Source: Bacteroidota bacterium
GTDB taxonomy: Bacteria; Bacteroidota; Bacteroidia; Cytophagales; Cyclobacteriaceae
Assembly: GCA_023412765.1 (NCBI GenBank)
Contig: JAEZBX010000075.1
Location: 1-21,630, forward strand
Direction: 5' to 3'
Length of the DNA stretch: 21,630 bases
Both the position numbers and the translations under genes were made by a program. The notes under the pieces are model-generated. The model was not told where the DNA came from. It saw only the letters and a program-made list of their open reading frames with translations, and did no database searches. Each line of letters opens with the position of its first letter. The first letter of the stretch is position 1. Shown here one piece after another: positions 1 through 6,515 of the stretch.

Positions 1-1
1 T

Positions 2-136
2 GAAAAGGTTTATCCCTCGAATTTTACAACCAAAGCCAGTGACTGGCAGCTTTTTCTCCTTATTGAGGATCTGTCTTATATGGAAGCTAGAGCAATCGAG
101 AGGCGTATCAAAAGCATGAAGAGTAGAACGGAGTAA
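2..136 (+). CDS. GIY-YIG nuclease superfamily protein, C-terminal part
   Basis: This is an open frame that enters from the left edge of the window and ends at the TAA at 134-136, giving the last 44 residues of a protein. The pattern is an F-T-x-K-A-S-D-W segment, then a hydrophobic strand (QLFLLIEDL), then an E-A-x-x-I-E-x-x-I-K-x-M-K-S-R helix. This is the characteristic C-terminal half of the small GIY-YIG proteins (UPF0213/URI-like, about 80-100 residues) that are abundant in Bacteroidota. The catalytic GIY...YIG part lies outside the window, so catalytic competence cannot be judged. The frame stops just after the K-S-R motif, and a tRNA 3' end begins 8 bases later, so the gene probably belongs to, or was captured at, a tRNA-associated insertion site. 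Family call is fairly sure; role is unknown. Confidence 0.75.
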   Translation, partial: EKVYPSNFTTKASDWQLFLLIEDLSYMEARAIERRIKSMKSRTE

Positions 137-143
137 ACGTCGT

Positions 144-168
144 GCGGGTTCAACTCCCGCCCCGGGTA
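144..168 (+). pseudogene. orphan tRNA 3' end (T-arm plus acceptor strand)
   Basis: Positions 144-160 form a perfect T-arm: stem GCGGG (144-148), 7-base loop TTCAACT (149-155) and stem CCCGC (156-160). It is followed by CCCGGGT (161-167), which fits a 3' acceptor strand, and an A (168) as discriminator base. No 5' acceptor strand (A/G)CCCGGG, D-arm or anticodon arm exists upstream, because that space is the GIY-YIG coding sequence. This is therefore a 3' tRNA fragment, not a gene. An A discriminator and GT-rich bases before the T-arm would suit a tRNA with a long variable arm such as Leu, but this is a guess. CCA is not encoded. Confidence 0.7.
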
Positions 169-281
169 CTTAAGGAGGAAGGGTCGCCTTACTTTTGTGC
201 TCTGTTATTGTCCAGCGTTGCATATTCTTTACTGTTGGACCGATTCTACATCGCAGGCTTGATGCCAACAGGCAGTTAATT

Positions 282-740
282 CTACCCCATAACCTTAAAA
301 ATTATATCATGCAGCGGTCGCATATGGATCCTGAAATTGGCCCACGCCACAGCATGTATCGCGGCAATTAACGCCAGGGTGATAAGTCCGATAACTATGT
401 TGCTAGTATAAATCGCCAGAAACCCACCGGAAACAAGTGCAATGATGCTCCACAAAAGAAGATAAAGGCGGGTGAAAGGCATCAATCTGTATCGTAAGAA
501 AATGACGCACCCGTTGCTGGTCGGAGCAATCGTCCCCTCCGCCATTGGTACGAAACTGTTGATCCGCCTTTGCCTGATAATTAATTGAAACCGGTCATCC
601 TTTATCCATCCTGTGAGCGGGCCCGGCTGTGCACCTGAACTGACGATTTCCGGCGAAACGATCTGATTGATTCGCAGCATCACCTCGTCCCAATCATGGG
701 ATACGACCAGAGTTTCACGTTCTTCAGGAAGAAGTGTCAC
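282..740 (-). CDS. small membrane protein of unknown function
   Basis: A 152-residue protein that I cannot assign to a named family with confidence. The N-terminal 80 residues are soluble and contain a repeated beta-like pattern: G-W-I-x5-F-x-I, then N-S-F-x-P-x-x-x-G-x-I, then G-x-x-I-x-x-R-Y-R-L. Two closely spaced hydrophobic helices follow, roughly residues 92-110 and 113-135, so it is probably an inner-membrane protein with a cytoplasmic sensor or adaptor-like domain. It starts with GTG at 738-740, overlapping the TGA of the RidA gene in a GTGA arrangement. That implies translational coupling and a shared transcript from the ridA promoter. There is no further gene downstream on this strand within the window. 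The reading frame is well supported by the overlap and the sensible membrane topology. Confidence 0.7.
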   Translation of the reverse strand: MTLLPEERETLVVSHDWDEVMLRINQIVSPEIVSSGAQPGPLTGWIKDDRFQLIIRQRRINSFVPMAEGTIAPTSNGCVIFLRYRLMPFTRLYLLLWSIIALVSGGFLAIYTSNIVIGLITLALIAAIHAVAWANFRIHMRPLHDIIFKVMG

Positions 741-1117
741 TTCAGCGCAATGCAGGAAATTTCGACATTCACATCCTTCGGCAGGCGGCTTACTTCAACC
801 GTCTCGCGGGCCGGCGGCGCATCTTTAAAGTACCTTCCATATACTTCATTAACGCGCGGGAAGTTGTTCATGTCTTTTAGGAAAATGGTGGTCTTTACAA
901 TATTCTGAAAGTCCGCGCCGGCCGATTTCAGAATTTCCGAAAGATTCGTCATCACCTGCTCAGTCTCTGCTTCAATATCTGAAGTAATAATTTTCCCTGA
1001 CGCTTTTTCAATAGCGATCTGGCCGCTCACAAAGAGCATGTTACCAAATTGAATTGCCTGACTGTAAGGACCAATCGGTTCAGGTGCCTTGTCGGAATAA
1101 ACCACCATCTTTGCCAT
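737..1117 (-). CDS. ridA: RidA family reactive imine/enamine deaminase
   Basis: This 126-residue protein has the standard RidA/YjgF/UK114 length. Visible motifs are G-P-Y-S-Q (16-20), the L-F-V-S-G-Q strand (28-33), the Q-V-M-x-N-L helix, and the P-A-R-E-T-V-E-V / L-P-K-D-V-x-V-E-I block with the substrate carboxylate-binding Arg at 104 and Glu at 119. Family members hydrolyse 2-aminoacrylate and related imines released by PLP enzymes such as threonine dehydratase, and act as cytosolic trimers. A longer frame reaches 1171, but I chose the ATG at 1117. It gives the family length, and a good Bacteroidota promoter lies at 1140-1171, inside the longer version. The stop overlaps the start of the downstream membrane protein gene by four bases. 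Confidence 0.92.
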   Translation of the reverse strand: MAKMVVYSDKAPEPIGPYSQAIQFGNMLFVSGQIAIEKASGKIITSDIEAETEQVMTNLSEILKSAGADFQNIVKTTIFLKDMNNFPRVNEVYGRYFKDAPPARETVEVSRLPKDVNVEISCIALK

Positions 1118-1139
1118 GTTCACTTTATTTATAGTCCGG

Positions 1140-1171
1140 CAAAAATAGGATTTTAAGATCAGATTGGACAA
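1140..1171 (-). promoter_or_regulatory. Bacteroidota-type promoter for ridA
   Basis: On the minus strand the sequence reads TTG (1171-1169), a gap of 21 bases, then TATTTTTG (1147-1140). This matches the known Bacteroidota consensus TTTG/TTG and TAnnTTTG with normal spacing. The -7 element ends 22 bases upstream of the chosen ATG at 1117, the same distance as for asd. Confidence 0.6.
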
Positions 1172-1296
1172 TGACTACAGACCATTCCTCTGCGTCGGTG
1201 CTTGGAAAGGCAACGGTTCGCACGCCATTATTAAGTTATTGTTAAGAAATGGTCGCGCTCTGTCTTTTCGCGTATTTTTAACCAACCCATTCTATA

Positions 1297-2898
1297 TTGG
1301 AAAGCAATCAGATAATAGCCCAAAAGGACAAAACCAGAGACAACATCCGAATTGGCCTGTACATCGCCGGGACGTTCCTGCTATTCGTTCTCGCACTAGA
1401 TCTGATGACATCATCGCTCCAGCATTTAGGCAAAAATGCAATTGACACAATCGTTTTTGCAACCGCTAACCCATTCACTGGATTATTCATCGGACTGCTT
1501 ATCACTGCCATATTACAAAGCAGTTCCACTACTACAGCGTTAACAGTTGCACTCGTTGCCTCTGGATCTATCACTCTCGAGAATGCGACGCCGGTTATAA
1601 TGGGAGCAAACGTAGGGACCACGATCACCAGCACGATTGTTTCGCTGGGGTTTATAAACAAGAAGAACGAATTCAGACGGGCAGTCGCAGCTGGGACCTA
1701 TCACGACTTTTTTAATATCCTCACCGTCATCATTCTTTTTCCGCTCGAGTATCACTATGGATTCTTGTCATCAATGGCACAGGGTATTTCCAATCTCTTT
1801 CACACAGGTGAAACTGTCATTGCCAACCCGGCTCCCCATTCCTGGATAAGTTTTGAATGGATAACAGGGTTTCTCATCAAGTTTATCCCAGTCCCTTTTT
1901 TTCTAGCTACTGTTGCACTAGTGTTGTTGTTCGTTTCAGTTCTGATTTTCCGAAGACTAATATCGAACTTGTTGGATGCACGGCTTCCAGAAACTTTTAG
2001 TCGTTTCTTTTTCAAGAGTCCGTTGAAATCTTTTGCCTGGGGTCTCATCACCACATCTGCAATTCGTTCCAGCACTATCACTACGTCAGTCGTTGTACCC
2101 ATAGTGGCAAAAAAAATTGTAAGGTTGAAGCAGGCGGCTCCCTTCATCATGGGTGCTAACGTAGGAACCACGGTAACTGCCATCATCGCAGCCCTGCTAT
2201 ATACGAACAGTTCCGAAACACTAAGTATTGCCCTTGTTCACTTCCTGTTCAACTGCATTGGGGTACTTGTATTTTTTCCTTTGTCGCTTTTGCGCAAAAT
2301 ACCAATTGCCCTTGCCCGCGCGATGGGAAAGCTTACGTTAAAGTATAGGTTGGCTGGGCTGGTCTATTTGCTAACTACATTTTTCTTTCTGCCGTTTTCG
2401 CTCATATTACTTAGTCAAGGTTCGATCCAGAGGATTGAATTAACCTATGAACAATTTGATGGTGCGGCTCCAAGGCGGTACAGGCTTCTCGCTCAATTTG
2501 ACAGAAGAACTCAAAGCGGCGAATGGATGAAGTTTTACGACGGCGAAAATGAAAACGCGCTCCCCAATGAGATCTACCCCGTAACAGTCAGAAACAATAC
2601 TTTGTTTATTGGAAAGTCGATGTTTTTATTCAATAAGCCAGGCTTCTGCTGGGATGGTGAAGACGAGAAGGGGACTTACAAATCTTGCATTGAATCAATC
2701 CTGCCTTCTATGAGCATCTCTAACATAAGCTTTGATTCGGTATATGTGTCCACGGTTGTTTACAACGGGGTCAGCGACTCACTTGTACACCGCTATTATG
2801 TCAGTGCACCCTACAAGGTATATCTGCAGCATGAGGTTACCTCGTCTCAAGAAAAAACAAAGGTGTTGGAAAGAGTAGTTGGCTTCGAAACACGCTGA
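1297..2898 (+). CDS. Na/Pi-cotransporter (PNaS, NptA-like) family protein
   Basis: A 533-residue membrane protein with the inverted-repeat architecture of type II Na+/phosphate cotransporters. Repeat 1 carries the Q-S-S-S-T-T-T motif (74-80) and P-V-I-M-G-A-N-V-G-T-T (99-109). Repeat 2 carries A-I-R-S-S-T-I-T-T (255-263) and P-F-I-M-G-A-N-V-G-T-T (282-292). About eight hydrophobic segments end near residue 373. The last 160 residues are soluble and probably periplasmic or cell-surface facing, replacing the PhoU-like tail seen in many homologues. In repeat 2 the usual QSSS is RSST, which may alter Na+ or phosphate binding. The start is TTG at 1297; the only in-frame ATGs lie inside the first membrane helix or later, and a stop at 1279 blocks extension. 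It begins a same-strand series ending with the GGGPS gene. Confidence 0.85.
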   Translation: MESNQIIAQKDKTRDNIRIGLYIAGTFLLFVLALDLMTSSLQHLGKNAIDTIVFATANPFTGLFIGLLITAILQSSSTTTALTVALVASGSITLENATPVIMGANVGTTITSTIVSLGFINKKNEFRRAVAAGTYHDFFNILTVIILFPLEYHYGFLSSMAQGISNLFHTGETVIANPAPHSWISFEWITGFLIKFIPVPFFLATVALVLLFVSVLIFRRLISNLLDARLPETFSRFFFKSPLKSFAWGLITTSAIRSSTITTSVVVPIVAKKIVRLKQAAPFIMGANVGTTVTAIIAALLYTNSSETLSIALVHFLFNCIGVLVFFPLSLLRKIPIALARAMGKLTLKYRLAGLVYLLTTFFFLPFSLILLSQGSIQRIELTYEQFDGAAPRRYRLLAQFDRRTQSGEWMKFYDGENENALPNEIYPVTVRNNTLFIGKSMFLFNKPGFCWDGEDEKGTYKSCIESILPSMSISNISFDSVYVSTVVYNGVSDSLVHRYYVSAPYKVYLQHEVTSSQEKTKVLERVVGFETR

Positions 2899-2953
2899 TC
2901 TCCCGTCATTTTACAATTCTTCTCTCTATATTGCATTATTACATTATTACCGC

Positions 2954-3310
2954 GTGTTAAAAGATTCAGTATTGAAATTTTTGAAGTTGGATAGCCTGAT
3001 TGAAAACATCACCGGCTATGTGGAGGCTCGAATCGAGCTTACGAAGCTTGAACTTAAAGAGGATGTCGCGAAGACCTTATCCAAAGTTTTGTTGTTTATA
3101 CTTATGGGAGCCGTCTTCACATTGTTCATCGTTTTGATCAGTGTCGCAGTAGCTCACCTTATTGCAGAATCCCTGGGCGCCTCCGCCGGTTTTGCAATTG
3201 TAGCGGGATTCTACCTGTTGGTCTCAGTGCTAATATTTGCTTTTAGAGAAACGATTGGGGAGAAACTGCAGGGTTATTTAGTCGATGCCATGAAGAAAAA
3301 GAAAGAGTAA
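2954..3310 (+). CDS. phage-holin-like (DUF1469/Holin III superfamily) membrane protein
   Basis: A 118-residue protein. An amphipathic N-terminal helix contains Y-V-E-A-R-I-E-L-T-K-L-E-L-K-E-D-V. Two hydrophobic helices follow, then a charged C-terminal helix ending in K-K-K-K-E. This layout is that of the DUF1469 'phage holin family' proteins common on bacterial chromosomes, where there is no lysis cassette; they are thought to be envelope or stress membrane proteins. A longer frame starts with TTG at 2879 inside the transporter gene, but GTG at 2954 gives the usual N-terminus just ahead of L-K-D-S-V-L-K-F. It lies 55 bases after the transporter gene and 4 bases before the next gene, consistent with one operon. 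There is no phage context here, so a lysis role is unlikely. Confidence 0.75.
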   Translation: MLKDSVLKFLKLDSLIENITGYVEARIELTKLELKEDVAKTLSKVLLFILMGAVFTLFIVLISVAVAHLIAESLGASAGFAIVAGFYLLVSVLIFAFRETIGEKLQGYLVDAMKKKKE

Positions 3311-3314
3311 TCAT

Positions 3315-3731
3315 ATGGAATTGCTGGAAACGAACGATGATAAAGATTTGCTGATTAAGCAAACTGAAAAGTATAAAAAGCAGCTCGACGAGGAGTTCAA
3401 AACGATAACCCAGAACACCGAAAGAATCGTTACCAACGCCGTGATCATCGGTGGTACGCTTGCTGTTACCTATGTCGTTGCGAGAATGTTTTTTAAATCA
3501 TCATCGAAACGCAAAGCGCGAAAGAAATTTAAAGCATTGAACGCTGATGCTGAAGCAACTGCTGGTGTTTCTTTGCAAAAGGATTCGGAGCCGGGAATTG
3601 CATCGAAGATCGGTTCAGCCCTGGCTGCGCAAGCAACCGTCTTCCTTTTGAGCCTTGCGAAAGACAAATTGGCGGAATACCTGCAATCACAATTCAACAA
3701 GGAAGCTGAGCCCAAGAATGAGCATCCTTAA
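3315..3731 (+). CDS. small membrane-associated protein, unknown
   Basis: A 138-residue protein with no family I can name. Residues 1-37 are charged and helical (K-Y-K-K-Q-L-D-E-E-F), possibly a short coiled coil. A single hydrophobic segment at about 40-60 (AVIIGGTLAVTYVVARMFF) is followed by a strongly basic stretch (S-S-S-K-R-K-A-R-K-K-F-K). A second, weaker apolar helix lies near 95-115 (IGSALAAQATVFLLSLAKDKL). The basic flank after the first segment suggests that side is cytoplasmic. The ATG at 3315 is four bases after the holin-like gene stop, and the coding end overlaps the GGGPS gene start by 14 bases. It therefore appears to be co-translated with both neighbours and may act with the holin-like protein in the membrane. 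Confidence 0.7.
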   Translation: MELLETNDDKDLLIKQTEKYKKQLDEEFKTITQNTERIVTNAVIIGGTLAVTYVVARMFFKSSSKRKARKKFKALNADAEATAGVSLQKDSEPGIASKIGSALAAQATVFLLSLAKDKLAEYLQSQFNKEAEPKNEHP

Positions 3732-4482
3732 AACCTTGCGCGATCGCCGCAGAGACGGAAAAAAATCGATCGCTGTTCTCGTTGATCCAGATAAAATTGA
3801 AGAACCTTCAAAGTTACTGCACCTTACAAACCTGGCAGCCGAGACCTGCGTCGACTTCTTTTTTGTAGGCGGCAGCCTGATTACTACGTCCAACCTTGGA
3901 CAGGTTGTAAGACTAATCAAAGATAACGTTACTATACCTGTTGTGCTATTCCCTGGCAATTTCATGCAGGTTGAACCCAATGCTGATGCCTTGCTTTTTC
4001 TTTCGCTTATCTCCGGAAGAAATCCGGAGTTATTGATTGGTCAACATGTAATCGCTGCTCCAATTCTGAAAAATACCAAGCTTGAGATTATTCCAACAGG
4101 ATACATCCTCATCAATTCGGGACCAATAACTTCGGTCGCTTATATCAGCAACACTACACCTATTCCAGATGACAAGTACTCTCTGGCAGCCTGCACCGCC
4201 ATGGCAGGAGAGATGCTTGGACTGCAGTCAATTTACCTTGACGCGGGCAGTGGTGCAGAAAGGGAAATCAGCGTGCGAATGATTGCTGCTGTGCGGAAAT
4301 CCGTTAATATTCCGTTGATCGTTGGTGGTGGAATCAATTCCAGCCAAAAGGCATTGAACGCGCTTGAAGCGGGTGCCGACATGATTGTCATCGGTAATGC
4401 GCTTGAGAAAAAACCTAATCTTCTCAGCGAGATATCAGACAAGGTATATGAATGGAATCAGAGCATAGAAGCCCGCAAGTAA
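3718..4482 (+). CDS. geranylgeranylglyceryl/heptaprenylglyceryl phosphate synthase (GGGPS/PcrB family)
   Basis: A 254-residue TIM-barrel protein of the PcrB/GGGPS family, which links a long-chain prenyl diphosphate to sn-glycerol-1-phosphate to make an ether lipid precursor. Motifs seen are V-L-V-D-P-D-K (20-26, Mg-diphosphate side), F-V-G-G-S-L (49-54), P-V-V-L-F-P-G-N (74-81), P-T-G-Y-I-L-I-N-S-G, Y-L-D-A-G-S-G-A (173-180), V-G-G-G-I (202-206) and I-G-N-A-L-E (225-230). The last three form the phosphate-binding loops of this fold. Bacteroidota homologues are known as group II GGGPS, but their cellular product is not well defined. The frame could extend to 3655, but ATG at 3718 gives the family N-terminus and a 14-base overlap with the upstream gene. 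Confidence 0.88.
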   Translation: MSILKTLRDRRRDGKKSIAVLVDPDKIEEPSKLLHLTNLAAETCVDFFFVGGSLITTSNLGQVVRLIKDNVTIPVVLFPGNFMQVEPNADALLFLSLISGRNPELLIGQHVIAAPILKNTKLEIIPTGYILINSGPITSVAYISNTTPIPDDKYSLAACTAMAGEMLGLQSIYLDAGSGAEREISVRMIAAVRKSVNIPLIVGGGINSSQKALNALEAGADMIVIGNALEKKPNLLSEISDKVYEWNQSIEARK

Positions 4483-4587
4483 GCGCGGATTTATACCAGT
4501 ACGTACTATCCAACATTGTCAGGGTGCTGATCTATTATTTCCTGTAGTTTAGTGGAGTAGATCGATCAACGCCTTGATATCCATAAA

Positions 4588-4595
4588 TAATTTTG
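4588..4595 (+). promoter_or_regulatory. probable -7 element for the M1 peptidase gene
   Basis: TAATTTTG is a full match to the Bacteroidota -7 consensus TAnnTTTG, 36 bases before the ATG at 4632 in a 149-base spacer. No good TTTG -33 box sits at normal spacing, so the call is moderate. Confidence 0.4.
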
Positions 4596-4631
4596 ATGTG
4601 AGCCGATGAACTGTAACGAATATGTACGCCT

Positions 4632-6485
4632 ATGAAGTCCTTACAATGTTGTTTTATCCTAATTTTAGTCGCTTTAGGTTGTAAAGAGACCAAGCGCGAA
4701 CAAACTGTTATGAAGCGAGATCCACATTCCTTTTCAAATCCAGACGAAGCCCGGGTTAGCCATCTCGAATGGAAAGCGACCGTCGATTTTGAAACAAAGA
4801 CAATTCGTGCCACTGCAACGTGGACGATAGATCGCAGCGACGATGCCGACAAAATCATATTCGATACCAATAGCCTCGAAGTCGAAAAAGTTTCTCTAGA
4901 TGACAACGAGAATCCTGAATATAAAATGGAATCGTCTGATCCAATACTTGGGCAGGCTCTTTCCGTTCCACTTGGTCAAAAGACCAAGACCGTTTCGATA
5001 ACTTATAAAACCAGTCCCAATGGTGAGGCGTTGCAGTGGCTGTCTCCTCAGCAAGCTGATTCTGAAAGTCCTTTTTTGTTTACACAATCTCAGGCAATTC
5101 TCGCAAGGAGTTGGGTGCCATGCCAGGACTCGCCCAGCATTAGATTCACTTATGATGCCGAGGTGACTGTGCCAAAAGAACTGTTGGCATTAATGAGTGC
5201 TGAAAATCCAAAGGAGAAGAATGGAACAGGAGTTTATTCATTCAAGATGAAGCAACCCATACCTTCATATCTCCTCGCACTTGCTGTAGGTGATATTGGA
5301 TTCAAGGCGATCAGCGACAGAAGTGGCGTCTATGCGGAACCTTCCAGGGTTGACACTGCTGCCTGGGAATTTGCAGACATGGAAAAAATGATTGCAGGCG
5401 CGGAGGAGCTATATGGGGATTATCGGTGGGATCAATATGATGTGATCGTGTTGCCACCAAGTTTTCCATTTGGCGGAATGGAGAATCCGAGGTTAACGTT
5501 TGCAACACCAACTATCCTGGCTGGCGATCGTTCTCTCACATCACTCATCGCACATGAGCTTGCGCATAGCTGGTCCGGTAACCTCGTAACAAATGCGAAT
5601 TGGAATGACTTCTGGCTCAACGAAGGGTTCACTGTATACTTTGAACATCGCATCATGGAAAAGTTGTACGGAAAAGATTATTCTGAAATGCTGGCCATGC
5701 TTTCGTTGCAGGAACTGCGAAAGACTGTCGATGACCTTAAGGAAAAAGGAGAATATGAGGACACAAAATTGAAACTGAAGCTGGAGGGACGAAACCCGGA
5801 TGAAGGTGTTACGGATATCGCCTACAACAAGGGATATTTTTTCTTACGATCCATTGAAGAAAAGCACGGCAGAGACAAGTTCGACAACTTCGTGAAAGAC
5901 TACTTTAATGAGAACGCGTTCCATGCAATGGATACAGAAGGCTTCATTACATATTTAAAGCACTATTATGACTCGAAATACAAAATCAATATTGGAGATG
6001 ATCATATCAATGAATGGATTTTCACGGAAGGCCTACCGGCCGATGGTCCTACACCGGTTTCGGAAAGATTCAACAAGGTAGATAACGTCATTGCAAGCTG
6101 GAGAGAGAATAAAAGTCAGCTTGATCGTAATGGTGCTGCACAGTGGAGCACGCACGAATGGCTTCATTTCTTACGCAACCTACCCGGTTCGTTATCGACT
6201 TCAGAAATGGATGCTCTGGACAATTTCGGAAGGTTCACAGCCTCGGGAAATTCAGAAATTCTAACGGCATGGCTAACGCTTGCAATCCGGCACAACTATT
6301 CAAAGGCAAATGCGCGGCTTGAAGATTTTCTCATTCACACAGGCCGCAGAAAATTCCTAAATCCATTGTACAATGAACTGGCCAAAACAGATGAGGGGCT
6401 GCAACGGGCAAGAAGCATCTATAAGAAAGCGCGGCCAAATTATCATTTTGTGGCGACCAACACTTTTGACAAACTGCTCAATTAG
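4632..6485 (+). CDS. M1 family metallopeptidase (LTA4H/aminopeptidase-like) lipoprotein
   Basis: A 617-residue gluzincin. The N-terminus is a lipoprotein-type signal with Cys17 (VALGC). A beta-rich M1 N-domain follows, including T-Q-S-Q-A-I-L-A-R-S-W-V-P-C-Q-D (151-166), the signature shared with leukotriene A4 hydrolase and cold-active aminopeptidases. The substrate-binding G-G-M-E-N is at 281-285. The zinc site is H-E-L-A-H (308-312) with the third ligand Glu331 in N-E-G. Tyr398 in I-A-Y-N-K-G matches the catalytic tyrosine. The C-terminal 150 residues are helical, as in the LTA4H armadillo-like domain. It probably removes N-terminal residues from peptides at the periplasmic face of a membrane. 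The acyl-CoA dehydrogenase gene begins 30 bases downstream, so the two may be co-transcribed, although no functional link is obvious. Confidence 0.93.
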   Translation: MKSLQCCFILILVALGCKETKREQTVMKRDPHSFSNPDEARVSHLEWKATVDFETKTIRATATWTIDRSDDADKIIFDTNSLEVEKVSLDDNENPEYKMESSDPILGQALSVPLGQKTKTVSITYKTSPNGEALQWLSPQQADSESPFLFTQSQAILARSWVPCQDSPSIRFTYDAEVTVPKELLALMSAENPKEKNGTGVYSFKMKQPIPSYLLALAVGDIGFKAISDRSGVYAEPSRVDTAAWEFADMEKMIAGAEELYGDYRWDQYDVIVLPPSFPFGGMENPRLTFATPTILAGDRSLTSLIAHELAHSWSGNLVTNANWNDFWLNEGFTVYFEHRIMEKLYGKDYSEMLAMLSLQELRKTVDDLKEKGEYEDTKLKLKLEGRNPDEGVTDIAYNKGYFFLRSIEEKHGRDKFDNFVKDYFNENAFHAMDTEGFITYLKHYYDSKYKINIGDDHINEWIFTEGLPADGPTPVSERFNKVDNVIASWRENKSQLDRNGAAQWSTHEWLHFLRNLPGSLSTSEMDALDNFGRFTASGNSEILTAWLTLAIRHNYSKANARLEDFLIHTGRRKFLNPLYNELAKTDEGLQRARSIYKKARPNYHFVATNTFDKLLN

Positions 6486-6515
6486 TTAATCCAATAACCT
6501 CATCCATTCCTGGCC

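Noticed and set aside
95..168. A complete tRNA gene ending at 168
   Set aside because: There is no 5' acceptor strand complementary to CCCGGGT and no D-arm or anticodon arm; the space is coding sequence of the GIY-YIG gene.
171..262. Perfect Shine-Dalgarno-like AAGGAGG at 171-177 followed by a short GTG frame
   Set aside because: The only frame nearby starts about 20 bases further on, encodes 21 residues with no recognisable feature, and Bacteroidota rarely use strong SD sites.
1164..1445. Plus-strand ORF of 93 codons
   Set aside because: It overlaps the ridA promoter and the transporter start in another frame and has no protein-like pattern.
1308..2186. Long minus-strand ORFs opposite the transporter gene
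   Set aside because: Shadows of the plus-strand coding frame; the plus-strand product has clear paired family motifs.
2954..3310. Phage lysis cassette because of the holin-like protein
   Set aside because: No endolysin, spanin or other phage gene is nearby, and this holin-like family is common on bacterial chromosomes.
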